DNA of 64,000 nt from Ignatzschineria ureiclastica. GTDB lineage: Bacteria; Pseudomonadota; Gammaproteobacteria; Cardiobacteriales; Wohlfahrtiimonadaceae. The stretch is taken from contig NZ_QEWQ01000004.1 of NCBI RefSeq assembly GCF_003121845.1, positions 1-64,000 of the forward strand, read 5' to 3'. Under the pieces are notes generated by a model. The model searched no databases. It had not been told where the DNA came from and was given only the letters and a program-made list of their open reading frames with translations. Below, piece by piece: positions 46,936 through 56,760 of this stretch. Position numbers and translations under genes: made by a program. Each line of letters starts with the position of its first letter. The stretch's first letter is position 1.

Positions 46936-48804
46936 ATGAAGAAGTTTTTGAATTTATTTCTTTTTTTAGTTGCTGTATCTCACTATAGTGCTTTCGCTCA
47001 GACTGAATCAATGATGGAAATCCCCTCTCAAAATGCCCAATCAGCTGAGAAACCTTCCGCATTACAGTTAGAAGCTGAGGGCGCTCCGAATAGTACTATT
47101 TGGGTCAATGATAGCGCTGAAGAGGAACCTCTGCGTTTTTATACTGAAGAGGGAAATGTTGATAAATATGACTTCATTGCTTCAGAGCTTATCGCTAATC
47201 AGAATGAAGCGGAAATGAACCCTGAATCTATCGTAGAAAATGGACAAGATTCACAAGTGCTTAATCGCCGTATTCAGCTTGATTTAGCAGAGGGGAATAT
47301 CATTGAAGCTTTGCCGCTTATTCAAAAATTAATTATCCAAGACCCAACGAACCTTGCAAATTACAACTTATTAGCAGAAGCCTATGTGTTGACGGGCGCT
47401 TATGATGATGCTGCGAGAACTTATCATCATCTAGTAGAGATGCTCTATCTCACAGATGAGAGTGTCTTAATGCAATCGCCTTATTTTGCTATTCTCAAAA
47501 AATTCCACGAATTTGGTTTACCGCTCGATGAGCAGTTGTTGATCTTTAAAGATCTTGCGGCAATGGAGGAGTATGATACTTTTCCGATGATCCTTTTAGC
47601 GGGATTTTTAATCGATAACTCTAAATTTTATGAGGCCGAGAGCTATCTTGAGCGAGCATTACAGATCGATCCTTCGAATCCCAAAATCTATACACTCTAC
47701 TCATTTATCTATTGGAATGAGGGTGCGCCAGAAAAAGCGGTGGCACTTTTAGAAGAAGCTTACAATAAGTATCAAAATCCAGAGATAGGATTAGAGCTGG
47801 CGAATGCCTTAATTGCTAATTTTGAGTATGAGCGTGCCTATCAGCAGTTAGTGAGCTTGATGATTCTGACTAATGAAGCGCCGGCGATTTTTGAAAAATT
47901 CATCGGTATGGCTTATGTGATGGGCAATTATGACAATATTCAAAATATGCTCAATATGCGTTTAGATCAGCCTGAAGTCTTAACGCGGGCAGTGCTGAAT
48001 CTCTTCTATTTTTCTGAAATTTTAGGCAATAGTGAAAATTTACTACAAGTATTGCCGGAGATTGATAATCCCACGCCGGAATATGCTGAAGCGATTGATA
48101 CGATTAAAGCAAAAGTGGCCTTATTAGCCAAAGATTATGTACTCTTTAATCAATATTTTGATGAGATGGAAGCGTTAGGCAATAGTAGTGAAGCCGAGTT
48201 AGCTTTGAAAAAGATGTTAATGCTACAAGGTACAGAAGAGTATGATCTTCTTGATGAAGCGTTAGCAGAGGATGGCGAGTTATTGGCGGAAGAAAATTCT
48301 GCAAACTTAGCATTTTTACGAGCAATGAGTGCTTTTGGGCATCAAAATTATGACAAAATGGTAGAGATCTTCCGGGAAGAGATGCGTCAAAATCCCCAAG
48401 ATCCGATTGCTTATAATGCCTTAGGTTTCTCGTTGGTTGAGATCGATCCTAAAAATGCGGTAGAAGCCTTACCACTGATTACGAAAGCGAACCTAATGAT
48501 GCCAGGGCAAGACTTTATTGAGGATAGCCTTGCGTGGACTTACTATCAATTAGGGGACTTAGCTCGCGCCGAGAAATATATTAAAAAGGCGTATCACAAA
48601 AATAAAGATCCAGAGATCATCAGCCACTATATTGTCATTTTAGATGCTTTGGGGAAAAAAGCACAAGCAGAAGAGCTCTATCGCAAATTTAATCTCTTTT
48701 TCCAAAAATCCCCTCAACAACAATTTTTAAGAGATCACGTTGATTGGATTAATACGTTACAAGAGACAGAAGAGAGAGCGAGCTATCGGAAAAATTTGAA
48801 ATAA
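46936..48804 (+). CDS. Secreted tetratricopeptide-repeat protein
   Basis: 622 residues. A signal peptide ends at about residue 22 (YSAFA-QTES). From about residue 110 there are repeated TPR helical pairs, e.g. LIIQDPTNLANYNLLAEAYVLTGAYDDAARTYHHL, YEAESYLERALQIDPSNPKIYTLYSFIYWNEGAPEKAVALLEEAY and, near the end, PIAYNALGFSLVEIDPKNAVEALPLI. It resembles the periplasmic or outer-membrane TPR protein PA4667 of Pseudomonas, which lies near lolB there. TPRs bind partner proteins; the partner is unknown. Confidence 0.85.
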   Translation: MKKFLNLFLFLVAVSHYSAFAQTESMMEIPSQNAQSAEKPSALQLEAEGAPNSTIWVNDSAEEEPLRFYTEEGNVDKYDFIASELIANQNEAEMNPESIVENGQDSQVLNRRIQLDLAEGNIIEALPLIQKLIIQDPTNLANYNLLAEAYVLTGAYDDAARTYHHLVEMLYLTDESVLMQSPYFAILKKFHEFGLPLDEQLLIFKDLAAMEEYDTFPMILLAGFLIDNSKFYEAESYLERALQIDPSNPKIYTLYSFIYWNEGAPEKAVALLEEAYNKYQNPEIGLELANALIANFEYERAYQQLVSLMILTNEAPAIFEKFIGMAYVMGNYDNIQNMLNMRLDQPEVLTRAVLNLFYFSEILGNSENLLQVLPEIDNPTPEYAEAIDTIKAKVALLAKDYVLFNQYFDEMEALGNSSEAELALKKMLMLQGTEEYDLLDEALAEDGELLAEENSANLAFLRAMSAFGHQNYDKMVEIFREEMRQNPQDPIAYNALGFSLVEIDPKNAVEALPLITKANLMMPGQDFIEDSLAWTYYQLGDLARAEKYIKKAYHKNKDPEIISHYIVILDALGKKAQAEELYRKFNLFFQKSPQQQFLRDHVDWINTLQETEERASYRKNLK

Positions 48805-49147
48805 TTTTAAATGTCATTTAAAAGTCATTGAAAAAGTGATGCGCAGCTTTATTCGCAAATTGATTCCTTATAAAAATGATTTAACATCCGCCAAGATTTC
48901 TATGAAATGGCGATCATATTGGATATTCAATTGCTGAAGAGTTAGTGAAGAATGAGTGAGGCGTTACTGAGTTGAATGATTGAATTGGGCATTTACCATT
49001 ACGGTTTGTAAATGCGCTATTCATTAATATCATATAAATTTTTATATAAAATATGATACGGTAATGCATCAAAATGACATTTAAGATCATTCGCATTATG
49101 AATTTATATTATGATCGATACGGCAAATAAACAGAAAGGTTCAATAG
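48805..49147 (+). other. Gene-free region upstream of the amidase
   Basis: 343 bases between the TPR gene and the amidase gene. The right half is very AT-rich and probably holds the amidase promoter, but I cannot name hexamers. No repeat copy or RNA structure was seen. Confidence 0.4.
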
Positions 49148-50764
49148 ATGAGACAACGATTCCAAGATAGTCAACGCTCTACTTGGGCTACTTTTTTCTC
49201 GGGGATAATGATGATCATCCTATTGTTGATCGGGCAGAGTGCTTTTGCCGCAACAATCGTCGGGACGGGAAAGGCGGAGCAGCGTAATGGTGAGATGTTA
49301 ATTACATTTCCTTTGAGCCAACAGATTAAATTCAATAGCTTCCGGCTACAAAATCCGCATCGCTTAGTCATTGATATTCCGAATGCGCAATTGCAACGGA
49401 AAGTGACCGCATTACCCATTTCATCAGGTGTTGTTGCCGGAGTTCGTCTAGGAACACAGCAAGGAACGGATCTACGGATTGTCGTTGATTTGAATAATGC
49501 TTCTGTGCCGGCGAGTGCGGCGGTAATTCGAGGGAAATCCGGTTATGAATTAGTAATTGCCGTAGGTTTAAGCGCCGGCAGTGTGCAGCAAGATTTTGCG
49601 GCATCAGGGCAAACTGTGGTTACAAAACCTCAAGAGATTCAAGTGGCGCAGAGTGTGCCGAAGAAGAATATTCTCATAGTGCTTGATCCAGGGCACGGTG
49701 GGAAAGACCCCGGCGCTCACGGTAAGGCAGGCACAAGGGAGAAAGATGTGGTCTTGCAAATTGCCAAGATTTTGCAAACCAAGATTAATCAACAGCCTAA
49801 TATGAAAGCAATTTTAACCCGTAACAATGATACTTTTATTCCGCTTCGGGAGCGGGTTCTCATTGCGCGTCGTAATAAGGCGGATATGTTTATCTCCATT
49901 CACGCAGATGCCGGTTCTTCTAAAGCTGATGGTGCTTCCGTCTATATTCTCTCAACAAGTGGTGCCTCGAGTGAGGCAGCGCGGCTTTTAGCGCAAGCAG
50001 AGAATCAGTCGGATCTCATTGGTGGCGTTAAAATCTCCGATAAAGATAATGCGATTGCCTCGATGTTATTGGATTTATCGCAAGAAGCGACCATTGAATC
50101 TTCAAATGCATTAGGGAAACATATTCTTAAAAATGTGAGTAAACACGCAAATCTTCATAAGCGGCAAGTAGAACGGGCGGGATTTGCGGTGTTAAAAGCG
50201 CCGGATATTCCTTCGGTATTAGTGGAAACAGGCTTTATCTCCAATCCGAAAGAAGAGCAAAATTTGCGTAGTAAAAAACATCAAACTCGCTTAGCAGAGG
50301 ATATTTTACAAGGGATTAAAGATTACTATAAAGAGCGACCTGCAACAGAGCTTGTCTATAAAACGGTGGTACAAAAGCAAGATAATTCCCGTTTACAACC
50401 ACAAGCACCTACGCCGAAGTTAGTGGCACCGAAAGTGACACCACAAGCTGAGATCAAAATGCCAGAATTGCGCTTAGAATCGAGCAGTCAAGGGGCAGTG
50501 ACGAATGTTACAGAACGCTCAGTCACAGCTTCAGTTGCAGAACCTCCTCCTATGAGCATTGGTGTGCAATTCCCTGAACCATCTGCACCGATAGAACTGA
50601 TTTCAAATAGTACAACGAAAGAGTATATGACACAGCGTGGAGAGAGTTTAGCAGATGTTGCAAGGAAATATGGCATTAGTGAAAGTGCTTTAAAACGTGC
50701 GAATAACTTGCCAGATAATCAGTTGCGCGTACCGGTGGGTACACGACTAGTCATTCCACAATGA
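49148..50764 (+). CDS. amiC: N-acetylmuramoyl-L-alanine amidase with AMIN and LysM domains
   Basis: 538 residues. Export signal with a long n-region (cleavage near GQSAFA-A), AMIN domain (~45-150) for septal targeting, Amidase_3 catalytic domain (~173-395) with zinc ligand H183 in LDPGHGGKDPGA, Glu in TREKDVVL, His in FISIHADA and catalytic Glu in VLVETGFISNP; then a Pro/Gln-rich linker and a C-terminal LysM (~490-537, RGESLADVARKYGISESALKRANNL). It cleaves septal peptidoglycan for daughter-cell separation. The LysM tail is as in AmiB/AmiC of Pseudomonas and E. coli AmiB; the symbol is given by domain content. Confidence 0.93.
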   Translation: MRQRFQDSQRSTWATFFSGIMMIILLLIGQSAFAATIVGTGKAEQRNGEMLITFPLSQQIKFNSFRLQNPHRLVIDIPNAQLQRKVTALPISSGVVAGVRLGTQQGTDLRIVVDLNNASVPASAAVIRGKSGYELVIAVGLSAGSVQQDFAASGQTVVTKPQEIQVAQSVPKKNILIVLDPGHGGKDPGAHGKAGTREKDVVLQIAKILQTKINQQPNMKAILTRNNDTFIPLRERVLIARRNKADMFISIHADAGSSKADGASVYILSTSGASSEAARLLAQAENQSDLIGGVKISDKDNAIASMLLDLSQEATIESSNALGKHILKNVSKHANLHKRQVERAGFAVLKAPDIPSVLVETGFISNPKEEQNLRSKKHQTRLAEDILQGIKDYYKERPATELVYKTVVQKQDNSRLQPQAPTPKLVAPKVTPQAEIKMPELRLESSSQGAVTNVTERSVTASVAEPPPMSIGVQFPEPSAPIELISNSTTKEYMTQRGESLADVARKYGISESALKRANNLPDNQLRVPVGTRLVIPQ

Positions 50765-50832
50765 TGATGCGATAGAGCAAGGGCGATAAAGCCATTCGGT
50801 TATTAGTAGTTCGATTATTTTGAAGTCATAAT

Positions 50833-50870
50833 AAAGGCGATCTAGAGATTAATGCTAGATCGCCTTTTAC
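50833..50870 (+). terminator. amiC terminator
   Basis: aaaggcgatctag/ctagatcgccttt perfect 13-bp stem, nine-base loop, T run. Confidence 0.88.
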
Positions 50871-50893
50871 TTTTCGATTTTGCTTTTCAGTTA

Positions 50894-51068
50894 TATAGTA
50901 AGATCGGTTCAAAATAAGCATTATTTAAATGCCGACGCATCAGCTGATCGAGGCAAGGAAGCTGTTCTATCCGGCAATCTTGCAAGTGTTGGTGAGTCAG
51001 GTTTTATCTTTTTTAAAACCTTGCACTAGCTGTTTAAAAACAATTTTTCTTACACCAAATTGACTATA
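50894..51068 (+). repeat. Interspersed MITE-like repeat, full copy
   Basis: 175 bp. Ends tatagtaagatcggttc and (reverse complement) tatagtcaatttggtg; internal core atgccgacgcatc ... ctatccggca. It lies between the convergent amiC and sitD. Confidence 0.88.
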
Positions 51069-51107
51069 ATTTTTAGTTACAAGATTAATCCTAAAATGAG
51101 ATAGGGA

Positions 51108-51956
51108 CTAAGTTGCCGCTCTTTTTCGTGCCGTAATGATATAGCCTCGGGTGCGATTATAGAAAAAGGCAAGTAAGAAGAGTGCCGCTTGTGTTAAGGC
51201 AATACAAGGGCCGGTTTCTGCATCGATATGAAAGCTAACCAATACGCCAATAAAAGAGGAGAGAATCGCCGAGACAATGGCAATGAGCATCATAATCGGG
51301 AAGCGTTTAGTCATCAAAAAACCGATAATGCCGGGAGCGACCAACATCGCAATGACGAGGATAACACCGACTGCTTGTAGAGATGCCACGATGCTGAGCG
51401 CTAAAAGAATCAGAAGCGTATAGTGAAGCAGTTTCACCGGTAGGCCAATTACCTGTGCTTGAACAGGATCGAAGCTGTAGAGCATAAAATCTTTCCGTTT
51501 TACAGCAATAATTACTAGCGTAATAATGGCGATAATAATAATTTGCCATAATTCTGACGGTAGAATCCCAAGGATATTACCAAAAAGCACATGATTGAGG
51601 TGCTGATCGGTTTTAACGAAAGTAAAGAGAAAGAGCCCCAGTGCAAAGAGTCCGGAGAAGACTATTCCTAATACCGCATCCTCTTTGACTCGACTATTGG
51701 CTTTGATATAACCGGTTGCAACGGCGCAAAAAAGTCCTGAGATAAAGGCACCGATTACAATGGGAACCCCGAGGGTAAACGCAATGACAATTCCGGGTAA
51801 TACCGCATGAGAAATAGCATCCCCCATGAGCGCCCAGCCTTTAAGGATGAGGTAACAAGAGAGTACGGCACAAACAATGCCGGCGATCATCGCACCGAGT
51901 AAAGCTTGCTGCATAAAGGGATAGTGTAGGGGTACTAAAATGATTGATTCAATCAT
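51108..51956 (-). CDS. sitD: Manganese/iron ABC transporter permease SitD
   Basis: 282 residues, about eight membrane helices, ABC-3 family. ALMGDAISHAVLPGIVIAFTLG and MLVAPGIIGFLMTKRFP are family hallmarks. The ORF overlaps sitC by four bases (ATGA), implying translational coupling. Last gene of the operon; the repeat copy follows its stop. Confidence 0.92.
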   Translation of the reverse strand: MIESIILVPLHYPFMQQALLGAMIAGIVCAVLSCYLILKGWALMGDAISHAVLPGIVIAFTLGVPIVIGAFISGLFCAVATGYIKANSRVKEDAVLGIVFSGLFALGLFLFTFVKTDQHLNHVLFGNILGILPSELWQIIIIAIITLVIIAVKRKDFMLYSFDPVQAQVIGLPVKLLHYTLLILLALSIVASLQAVGVILVIAMLVAPGIIGFLMTKRFPIMMLIAIVSAILSSFIGVLVSFHIDAETGPCIALTQAALFLLAFFYNRTRGYIITARKRAAT

Positions 51957-52834
51957 GATGATACCTCCTGAGCGTTATGATCTTGAGCAATTCGAATGGC
52001 GCGTCTTTTTGCAAGTTGTCCATGTTTAGGCGCAAAGAGAAAGGCAAAGAGGAAAACACTTGATTGTAAAACAACAATGAGACTTCCTGTTGAACCACCG
52101 GGAAGAAAGAAGCTGACATAAGCGCCGATAAAGCTAGTGAGGGCGCCAATGAGGATCGATAAACTCAACATTACGCCAAATCGATCGGTTAAGAGATAAG
52201 CGGTAGCGCCAGGTGTAATAACCATTGCAATGACCAGAATTGCCCCCACCGTCTGTAGCGCTGCCACAGTACAAGCGCTCAATAATACAAAGAAGAGGAT
52301 TTTCAGGCGATGAACTGGTAAGCCAATTGTAGAAGCTTGCACTTCATCGAAGAAGAGAAGCATAAGATCTTTCCAATAGAAGAAGAGTACGCCGATAGCA
52401 ATAATAGTAATAATGGTTGCTTGCCAAGCATCACCATCAGAAATACCAAGTACATTCCCAAAGATAATAGAATTGACATTAATATGGGTAGGATTGAGCG
52501 AAATGATCAGTAACCCCGCTGCAAAAAAGCTACTAAAGACAAGGCCAATAATGGCATCTTCGCGTAGTTTGGTAAAGTGTTTTACAAGCCCCATTGCCAG
52601 TGCCGCTAAGATTCCGGTAAAGAAAGCGCCAATGGCATAAGGGAGATTAAGGGCATAAGCACCAGCAACCCCCGGGACAACGGAGTGAGAGAGCGCATCT
52701 CCCATTAATGACCAACCTTTGAGTACTAAATAAGCGGAGAGAAAAGCACACGCTGCGCCGACTAAAAGACACATAATAATGGCTTTAACCATATATTGAT
52801 ATTCAAAGGGTTCAAGTAATATTGCTAAGGACAT
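51953..52834 (-). CDS. sitC: Manganese/iron ABC transporter permease SitC
   Basis: 293 residues, ABC-3 permease homologous to sitD. SLMGDALSHSVVPGVAGAYALNLP and the later VVLQSSVFLFAFLFAPKHG are as in SitC. Probably pairs with SitD as a heterodimer around the SitB ATPase in the inner membrane. Overlaps sitB by one base and sitD by four. Confidence 0.93.
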   Translation of the reverse strand: MSLAILLEPFEYQYMVKAIIMCLLVGAACAFLSAYLVLKGWSLMGDALSHSVVPGVAGAYALNLPYAIGAFFTGILAALAMGLVKHFTKLREDAIIGLVFSSFFAAGLLIISLNPTHINVNSIIFGNVLGISDGDAWQATIITIIAIGVLFFYWKDLMLLFFDEVQASTIGLPVHRLKILFFVLLSACTVAALQTVGAILVIAMVITPGATAYLLTDRFGVMLSLSILIGALTSFIGAYVSFFLPGGSTGSLIVVLQSSVFLFAFLFAPKHGQLAKRRAIRIAQDHNAQEVSS

Positions 52835-53823
52835 TACGACACCTCCTGACCTGTAGAACGATGTTCGGAAGATTGATCAGCCGAATTTTTCATCGTTGTG
52901 GAACTACTTGCTTGGCAACTATTTTCAGGGTTTTGGAACTGTTTAGGCATCTTTAATGAGTCTACACAGGGAATATCTCGAGCTTTTTTAAGGTTTTGTG
53001 CATTTTCATAACCATAAAAGACTGCAGGACGTTCATCATCGGTTAAGACCGTCACACTACGGGGATCATCATCATCGTGTAGATGATCGCCTTGTAAGGA
53101 GATTTCACGTAATACGCCACCGAAAGTCTGTGTTAAATTCTCTTGCGTATAGGTGGTTTCGGTCGGTCCTTGTGCTAATACTGTCTGATTGAGCAGAATA
53201 ACCTGGTCACAAAACTCGGGAATAGAACCGAGGTTGTGAGTAGACACTAGCATCAGATAACCCTCTTCGCGCAGTGAGATTAGGAGTTCGATAATGCTAT
53301 CTTCTGTTTTTAGGTCAACACCGGTGAAAGGTTCATCAAGGAGGAGAATTCGGCTCTCTTGGGCGAGGGCTCTTGCGAGGAAAACCCGTTTTTTCTGCCC
53401 ACCGGAGAGTTCACCGATTTGTCTTTTACGAAAGGGAAGAAGGTCGACTCGAGCAAGCGCTTCCTCTACCATTGTGTGATCTTGTTTAGAGGGGATTCGT
53501 AAAAATCCCATCTTTCCATAGCGTCCCATCATCACCACATCTTCTACTAACACTGGGAAATTCCAATCCACCTCTTCTGTTTGGGGAACATAGGCGATTT
53601 GATTCGCTTTGAGAGCCGCTTTAATCGGCATACCCCCAATGGTAATTGTTCCTTCAGTCGGGGTAACAAGTCCCATAATGGATTTAAAGAGCGTTGACTT
53701 ACCACTTCCATTGACGCCCACTAAGCCACAGATCGTCCCTGAGTCTAGGCGGAAATTGACATCGAAAATTGCTCGATGGCCATTATTATAAGTTACGGAA
53801 ACATTATCAACGACGATACTCAT
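52834..53823 (-). CDS. sitB: Manganese/iron ABC transporter ATP-binding protein SitB
   Basis: 329 residues. Walker [10 protein letters not shown] at residues 36-44, Q-loop VPQTEEVDW, signature [15 protein letters not shown], Walker [14 protein letters not shown] and switch His in STHNLG. The last ~70 residues after ITDDE-like [17 protein letters not shown] form a polar Ser/Gln-rich tail, and an acidic patch (DHLHDDDDP) with two His lies before it; the core is of usual length and the tail is extra. It powers SitCD. Confidence 0.93.
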   Translation of the reverse strand: MSIVVDNVSVTYNNGHRAIFDVNFRLDSGTICGLVGVNGSGKSTLFKSIMGLVTPTEGTITIGGMPIKAALKANQIAYVPQTEEVDWNFPVLVEDVVMMGRYGKMGFLRIPSKQDHTMVEEALARVDLLPFRKRQIGELSGGQKKRVFLARALAQESRILLLDEPFTGVDLKTEDSIIELLISLREEGYLMLVSTHNLGSIPEFCDQVILLNQTVLAQGPTETTYTQENLTQTFGGVLREISLQGDHLHDDDDPRSVTVLTDDERPAVFYGYENAQNLKKARDIPCVDSLKMPKQFQNPENSCQASSSTTMKNSADQSSEHRSTGQEVS

Positions 53824-54746
53824 TCTAAGTTAAATCCTTTCACAATAGTTTCAACAGTGGTTTGTAATAGATCGATATAGGTGGGAACAGGACCATTCTC
53901 TTCAGAGAGAGAATCGACATAGAGTACGCCGCCATATTGTGCGCCTGTCTCTTTAGCGACTTGTTTCGCTGGTTTATCGGAGATGGTGCTTTCACTAAAA
54001 AGTACCGGGATTTGATTAGCACGAATGGTATCAATTAATCTTTTAACTTGCTGTGGTGAACCTTCTTCATCGGCATTGATCGGCCAGAGATAAGCTTCTT
54101 TAAGATTATAATCTTGCGCTAAATAACCAAAGGCTCCTTCACTAGTGACTAGCCAACGTTTCTCTTCAGGGATTTGATCAAGCTTAGCACGAAGAGGGGC
54201 ATCGAGTGCTTTAATCTCTTCGGCATAACGTTCTGCATTAGCATTATAAGTTTCAGCATTATCAGGATCATATTCAACGAGTGCTTTACGAATATTCTCA
54301 ATATAGACAAGGGCGTTATTGGGGCTCATCCAGGCGTGAGGGTTAGGCATACCTTCATAGTCACCTTCATAGATAGAGAGCGGTGTAATCCCTTCAGTGA
54401 CGACCACAGAGGGGACATTACGAATACTTTGGAAGAAGCGTTCAAACCAACGCTCTAGATTCAGACCATTCCAGAGAATAAGTTGCGCATCTTGCGCCTT
54501 TACTAAGTCTTTCGGGGTCGGTTGATAATCATGAATTTCCGCGCCGGGCTTGGTAATGGATTCCACAATCGCCGCATCACCCGCTACATTTTGGGCAATA
54601 TCTTGAATGATGGTAAAGGTTGTGATAACTTTAAAAGGTTCTTTGGCAAAAGATATTCCACTTGCCAGCGCAAACAAGCTACTCAATAGCATCACTTTCA
54701 TCCATTTGCGTGACCATTTCCCTTTTCTAAATTCTCTATTTCCCAT
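53820..54746 (-). CDS. sitA: Periplasmic Mn/Fe-binding protein SitA
   Basis: 308 residues. Start chosen by the strong AGGAGGG site; the signal peptide has a long basic n-region and a core [15 protein letters not shown], cleaved near residue 34. Metal ligands of the cluster A-I family are all visible: H72 ([10 protein letters not shown]), H137 (PNPHAWMSP), E203 ([11 protein letters not shown]) and D278 ([16 protein letters not shown]). The set His-His-Glu-Asp indicates Mn(II)/Fe(II), not Zn. Text similarity to enterobacterial SitA is high. First gene of sitABCD, behind a Fur box. Confidence 0.95.
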   Translation of the reverse strand: MGNREFRKGKWSRKWMKVMLLSSLFALASGISFAKEPFKVITTFTIIQDIAQNVAGDAAIVESITKPGAEIHDYQPTPKDLVKAQDAQLILWNGLNLERWFERFFQSIRNVPSVVVTEGITPLSIYEGDYEGMPNPHAWMSPNNALVYIENIRKALVEYDPDNAETYNANAERYAEEIKALDAPLRAKLDQIPEEKRWLVTSEGAFGYLAQDYNLKEAYLWPINADEEGSPQQVKRLIDTIRANQIPVLFSESTISDKPAKQVAKETGAQYGGVLYVDSLSEENGPVPTYIDLLQTTVETIVKGFNLE

Positions 54747-54773
54747 ATTGCAAGCCCTCCTAAGACTTTTATT

Positions 54774-54788
54774 TGATAATCATTCTCA
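54774..54788 (-). promoter_or_regulatory. Fur box of the sit operon
   Basis: TGATAATCATTCTCA matches the 7-1-7 Fur site TGATAATCATTATCA at 14 of 15 positions and lies 27 bases before the sitA start codon. It predicts repression under iron sufficiency. A Mn regulator (MntR/Mur) could also use it. Confidence 0.8.
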
Positions 54789-55069
54789 TTTGTAAATTTA
54801 TATTATTTAGGTTAAAAGGTCAAAGATTATTTATTAAAGACCATTTGGAAAATTGCCTTTAAACTGAATATATTAAGATCAATAATCACTTTGGCTAGGT
54901 AACTACGGAAAGTAGATCATTCATAATAAACGATATAAATCAGGCAGTAAAAGGAATCCTTAAATAAAGGATAGGATATTGATGTAATTTATCGTTATTT
55001 TTTAAATTTAAATGATTTAAAAATAATATCAGCCGACTTTATATAGATTGAGCAGAAATTAAGAGAAAT

Positions 55070-55237
55070 AGAGTCACAATAAGCTTATCCAAATGCCGGC
55101 GCATCAACTGTAAAAAGTCCGTAAGCTGTTCTATCCGGCATCTTGCAAATGTTGTTTAGTATGGTTTTATGTTCTTTTAAAACCCCAAAATAGCTGTTTA
55201 AAAGCCATTTTTCTTAAACCAAATTTACTTACTATAA
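55070..55237 (+). repeat. Interspersed MITE-like repeat, copy with degraded left end
   Basis: Core aaatgccggcgcatcaact ... ctatccggcatcttgcaaa and right end (reverse complement) tatagtaagtaaatttggt match the family; the left terminal repeat is worn. It lies in the 627-base gap between sitA and the alcohol dehydrogenase, where the Fur box and a terminator are the only other features; 54800-55069 shows nothing clear. Confidence 0.82.
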
Positions 55238-55269
55238 TGGGCTAGTGATCAGTCTTCCTGGATGATAAA

Positions 55270-55296
55270 AAGGCCAATCTTGTAAGATCGGCCTTA
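55270..55296. terminator. Terminator downstream of the alcohol dehydrogenase gene
   Basis: aaggccaatctt/aagatcggcctt stem with one mismatch and a two-base loop, A-rich on the left, giving T on the minus strand after the dehydrogenase gene. Confidence 0.65.
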
Positions 55297-55373
55297 GTAT
55301 TAGAATATTGATAGAGGAGATTAATTTGAATTGTTTAACTTATTCAAATTGTTCAAATCATTTAAAACAATCA

Positions 55374-56534
55374 TTAAAATCCACCTTTATAAGCCGCGTT
55401 ATAGATAGTGAAAATATCGTCTCTCTCTAATTTTAGAGGGCTTCTTGCTAAAAGACGTGTTTGTTTTAATGCATCAACTGTTAAGCCTTCTAAATGGTGC
55501 TCTTCAATGGCAAATTCTTGCAGAGAATTAGGGATATTCACTGTTTTAACTAATTGTTGCAGGGCAACAATAGTCAATTTTGCCCCTTCAGGAATTGTTA
55601 ATCTACCAAGATCAAGGCCGATGACTTTACCAATATCACATAATCTTGCTTCACAAGCACCGCTAATATACTCAAGCACATAAGGGAGTAGAAGTGCATT
55701 TGATTCGCCATGACTAATATGAAATTGTCCACCGAGTGGATAGGCAAGGGCATGAACCCCTGCAACACCTGCATTAAAGAATGCAAGACCGGCAAGATAA
55801 CTGCCATAGCTCATATCGGTACGTGCTTCAACATCATTGCCATCTGTATACGCTTTGGGTAATGAATGATAGATTAGAGAAATCGCTTTAAGGGCAAACT
55901 GATCGCTAATAGGATCGGCATTGATTGAGAGATAGGCTTCAACGGCGTGGGTGAGGGCATCAATGCCGGTTGCCGCTGTGACTCTTGGGGGTACACTTTG
56001 TGTTAATGCCGGATCTAAAATGGCGATATCGGCTAAGAGATAATCGTGGGCAATGACATCTTTACTCGATTCTAACGAGAGCACAGAAATATTGGTGACC
56101 TCTGAACCGGTACCTGACGTGGTCGGAATCATAATAGAGGGTAGACCTTTATGGGTTAAGGTTAAATGACCACTTAAATTAAGATAATCGGCGACTTTCC
56201 CCTCATGAGTGGCGAGTACCGCCACAAGTTTCGCTAAATCTAAAGCACTGCCACCACCGATGCCAATAATGAGATCAGCTTCATTTTGCCGAGCAAAATC
56301 TACAATCCGTTCGCCTAGAGCAAGACTGGGTTCGGGTTCTATTTCCGAGAATATGGCTACTTGATATTGGGCAAGCAGGGTTGTGAATTGTTCGATCTGA
56401 CCACTTTTAACGAGAAAAGGATCGGCAATAAGCATAATATTACGTATCGCTAGTTGCTCGATGATTTCCGGGAGTTTTTGGCAAGCATTCCAACCATGAT
56501 AAGTTTGGGGAACAAGCGTTGTTTTCGCAATCAT
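55374..56534 (-). CDS. Iron-containing alcohol dehydrogenase
   Basis: 386 residues, group III (Fe-dependent) dehydrogenase. NAD(P) motif IGIGGGSALDLAKLVAVL, then PTTSGTGSEVTNISVLS and the metal region DALTHAVEAYLS with later His residues in GVAGVHALAYPLGGQFHISHGESNALLLP. Substrate unknown; relatives act on 1,2-propanediol, butanol, 4-hydroxybutyrate or maleylacetate. It lies 256 bases after the permease gene on the same strand and is probably part of the LacI-controlled unit. ATG follows AAGGAAA. Confidence 0.92.
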   Translation of the reverse strand: MIAKTTLVPQTYHGWNACQKLPEIIEQLAIRNIMLIADPFLVKSGQIEQFTTLLAQYQVAIFSEIEPEPSLALGERIVDFARQNEADLIIGIGGGSALDLAKLVAVLATHEGKVADYLNLSGHLTLTHKGLPSIMIPTTSGTGSEVTNISVLSLESSKDVIAHDYLLADIAILDPALTQSVPPRVTAATGIDALTHAVEAYLSINADPISDQFALKAISLIYHSLPKAYTDGNDVEARTDMSYGSYLAGLAFFNAGVAGVHALAYPLGGQFHISHGESNALLLPYVLEYISGACEARLCDIGKVIGLDLGRLTIPEGAKLTIVALQQLVKTVNIPNSLQEFAIEEHHLEGLTVDALKQTRLLARSPLKLERDDIFTIYNAAYKGGF

Positions 56535-56553
56535 AGGTATTTCCTTTAGCTAA

Positions 56554-56592
56554 GGTAGTTAAATAGGGTAGTTAAATAGGGTAGTTAAAATT
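56554..56592. repeat. 13-bp tandem repeat, three units
   Basis: ggtagttaaatag occurs twice exactly and a third time as ggtagttaaaatt, just upstream of the alcohol dehydrogenase start codon. Confidence 0.8.
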
Positions 56593-56693
56593 TATATTAA
56601 GATAAAATTGTTATTTTATAAAAATCACAAAATGATTTACGTCTTTTTGTTCTATTTATTTTTTGGCTTGTTGAAATAGATTTTTGAAATAGG

Positions 56694-56760
56694 TTCGGTG
56701 CCGGTGAGTGTTACATCCATGTAACATTTGCGCCAGGTGAGCGATTTCACCCGCACCGAA
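56694..56760. other. Three-way-junction RNA-like structure between the permease and dehydrogenase genes
   Basis: Outer stem ttcggtgc/gcaccgaa (8 bp, perfect) closes over two hairpins: tgttaca/tgtaaca and ggtga/tcacc. A second ggtga (56703-56707) could compete for the same tcacc, giving an alternative fold. It begins 30 bases after the permease stop codon in the direction of transcription and has no adjoining T tract, so it is not a simple terminator. It did not match a riboswitch class I know. Confidence 0.55.

Noticed and set aside
46757-47062. 101-residue minus-strand frame over the start of the TPR gene
   Set aside because: It overlaps the signal-peptide part of a clear gene and shows no family features.
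56694-56760. Integron attC site or intrinsic terminator
   Set aside because: It lacks the attC core motifs and lacks a T tract on either strand; the fold is a three-way junction.
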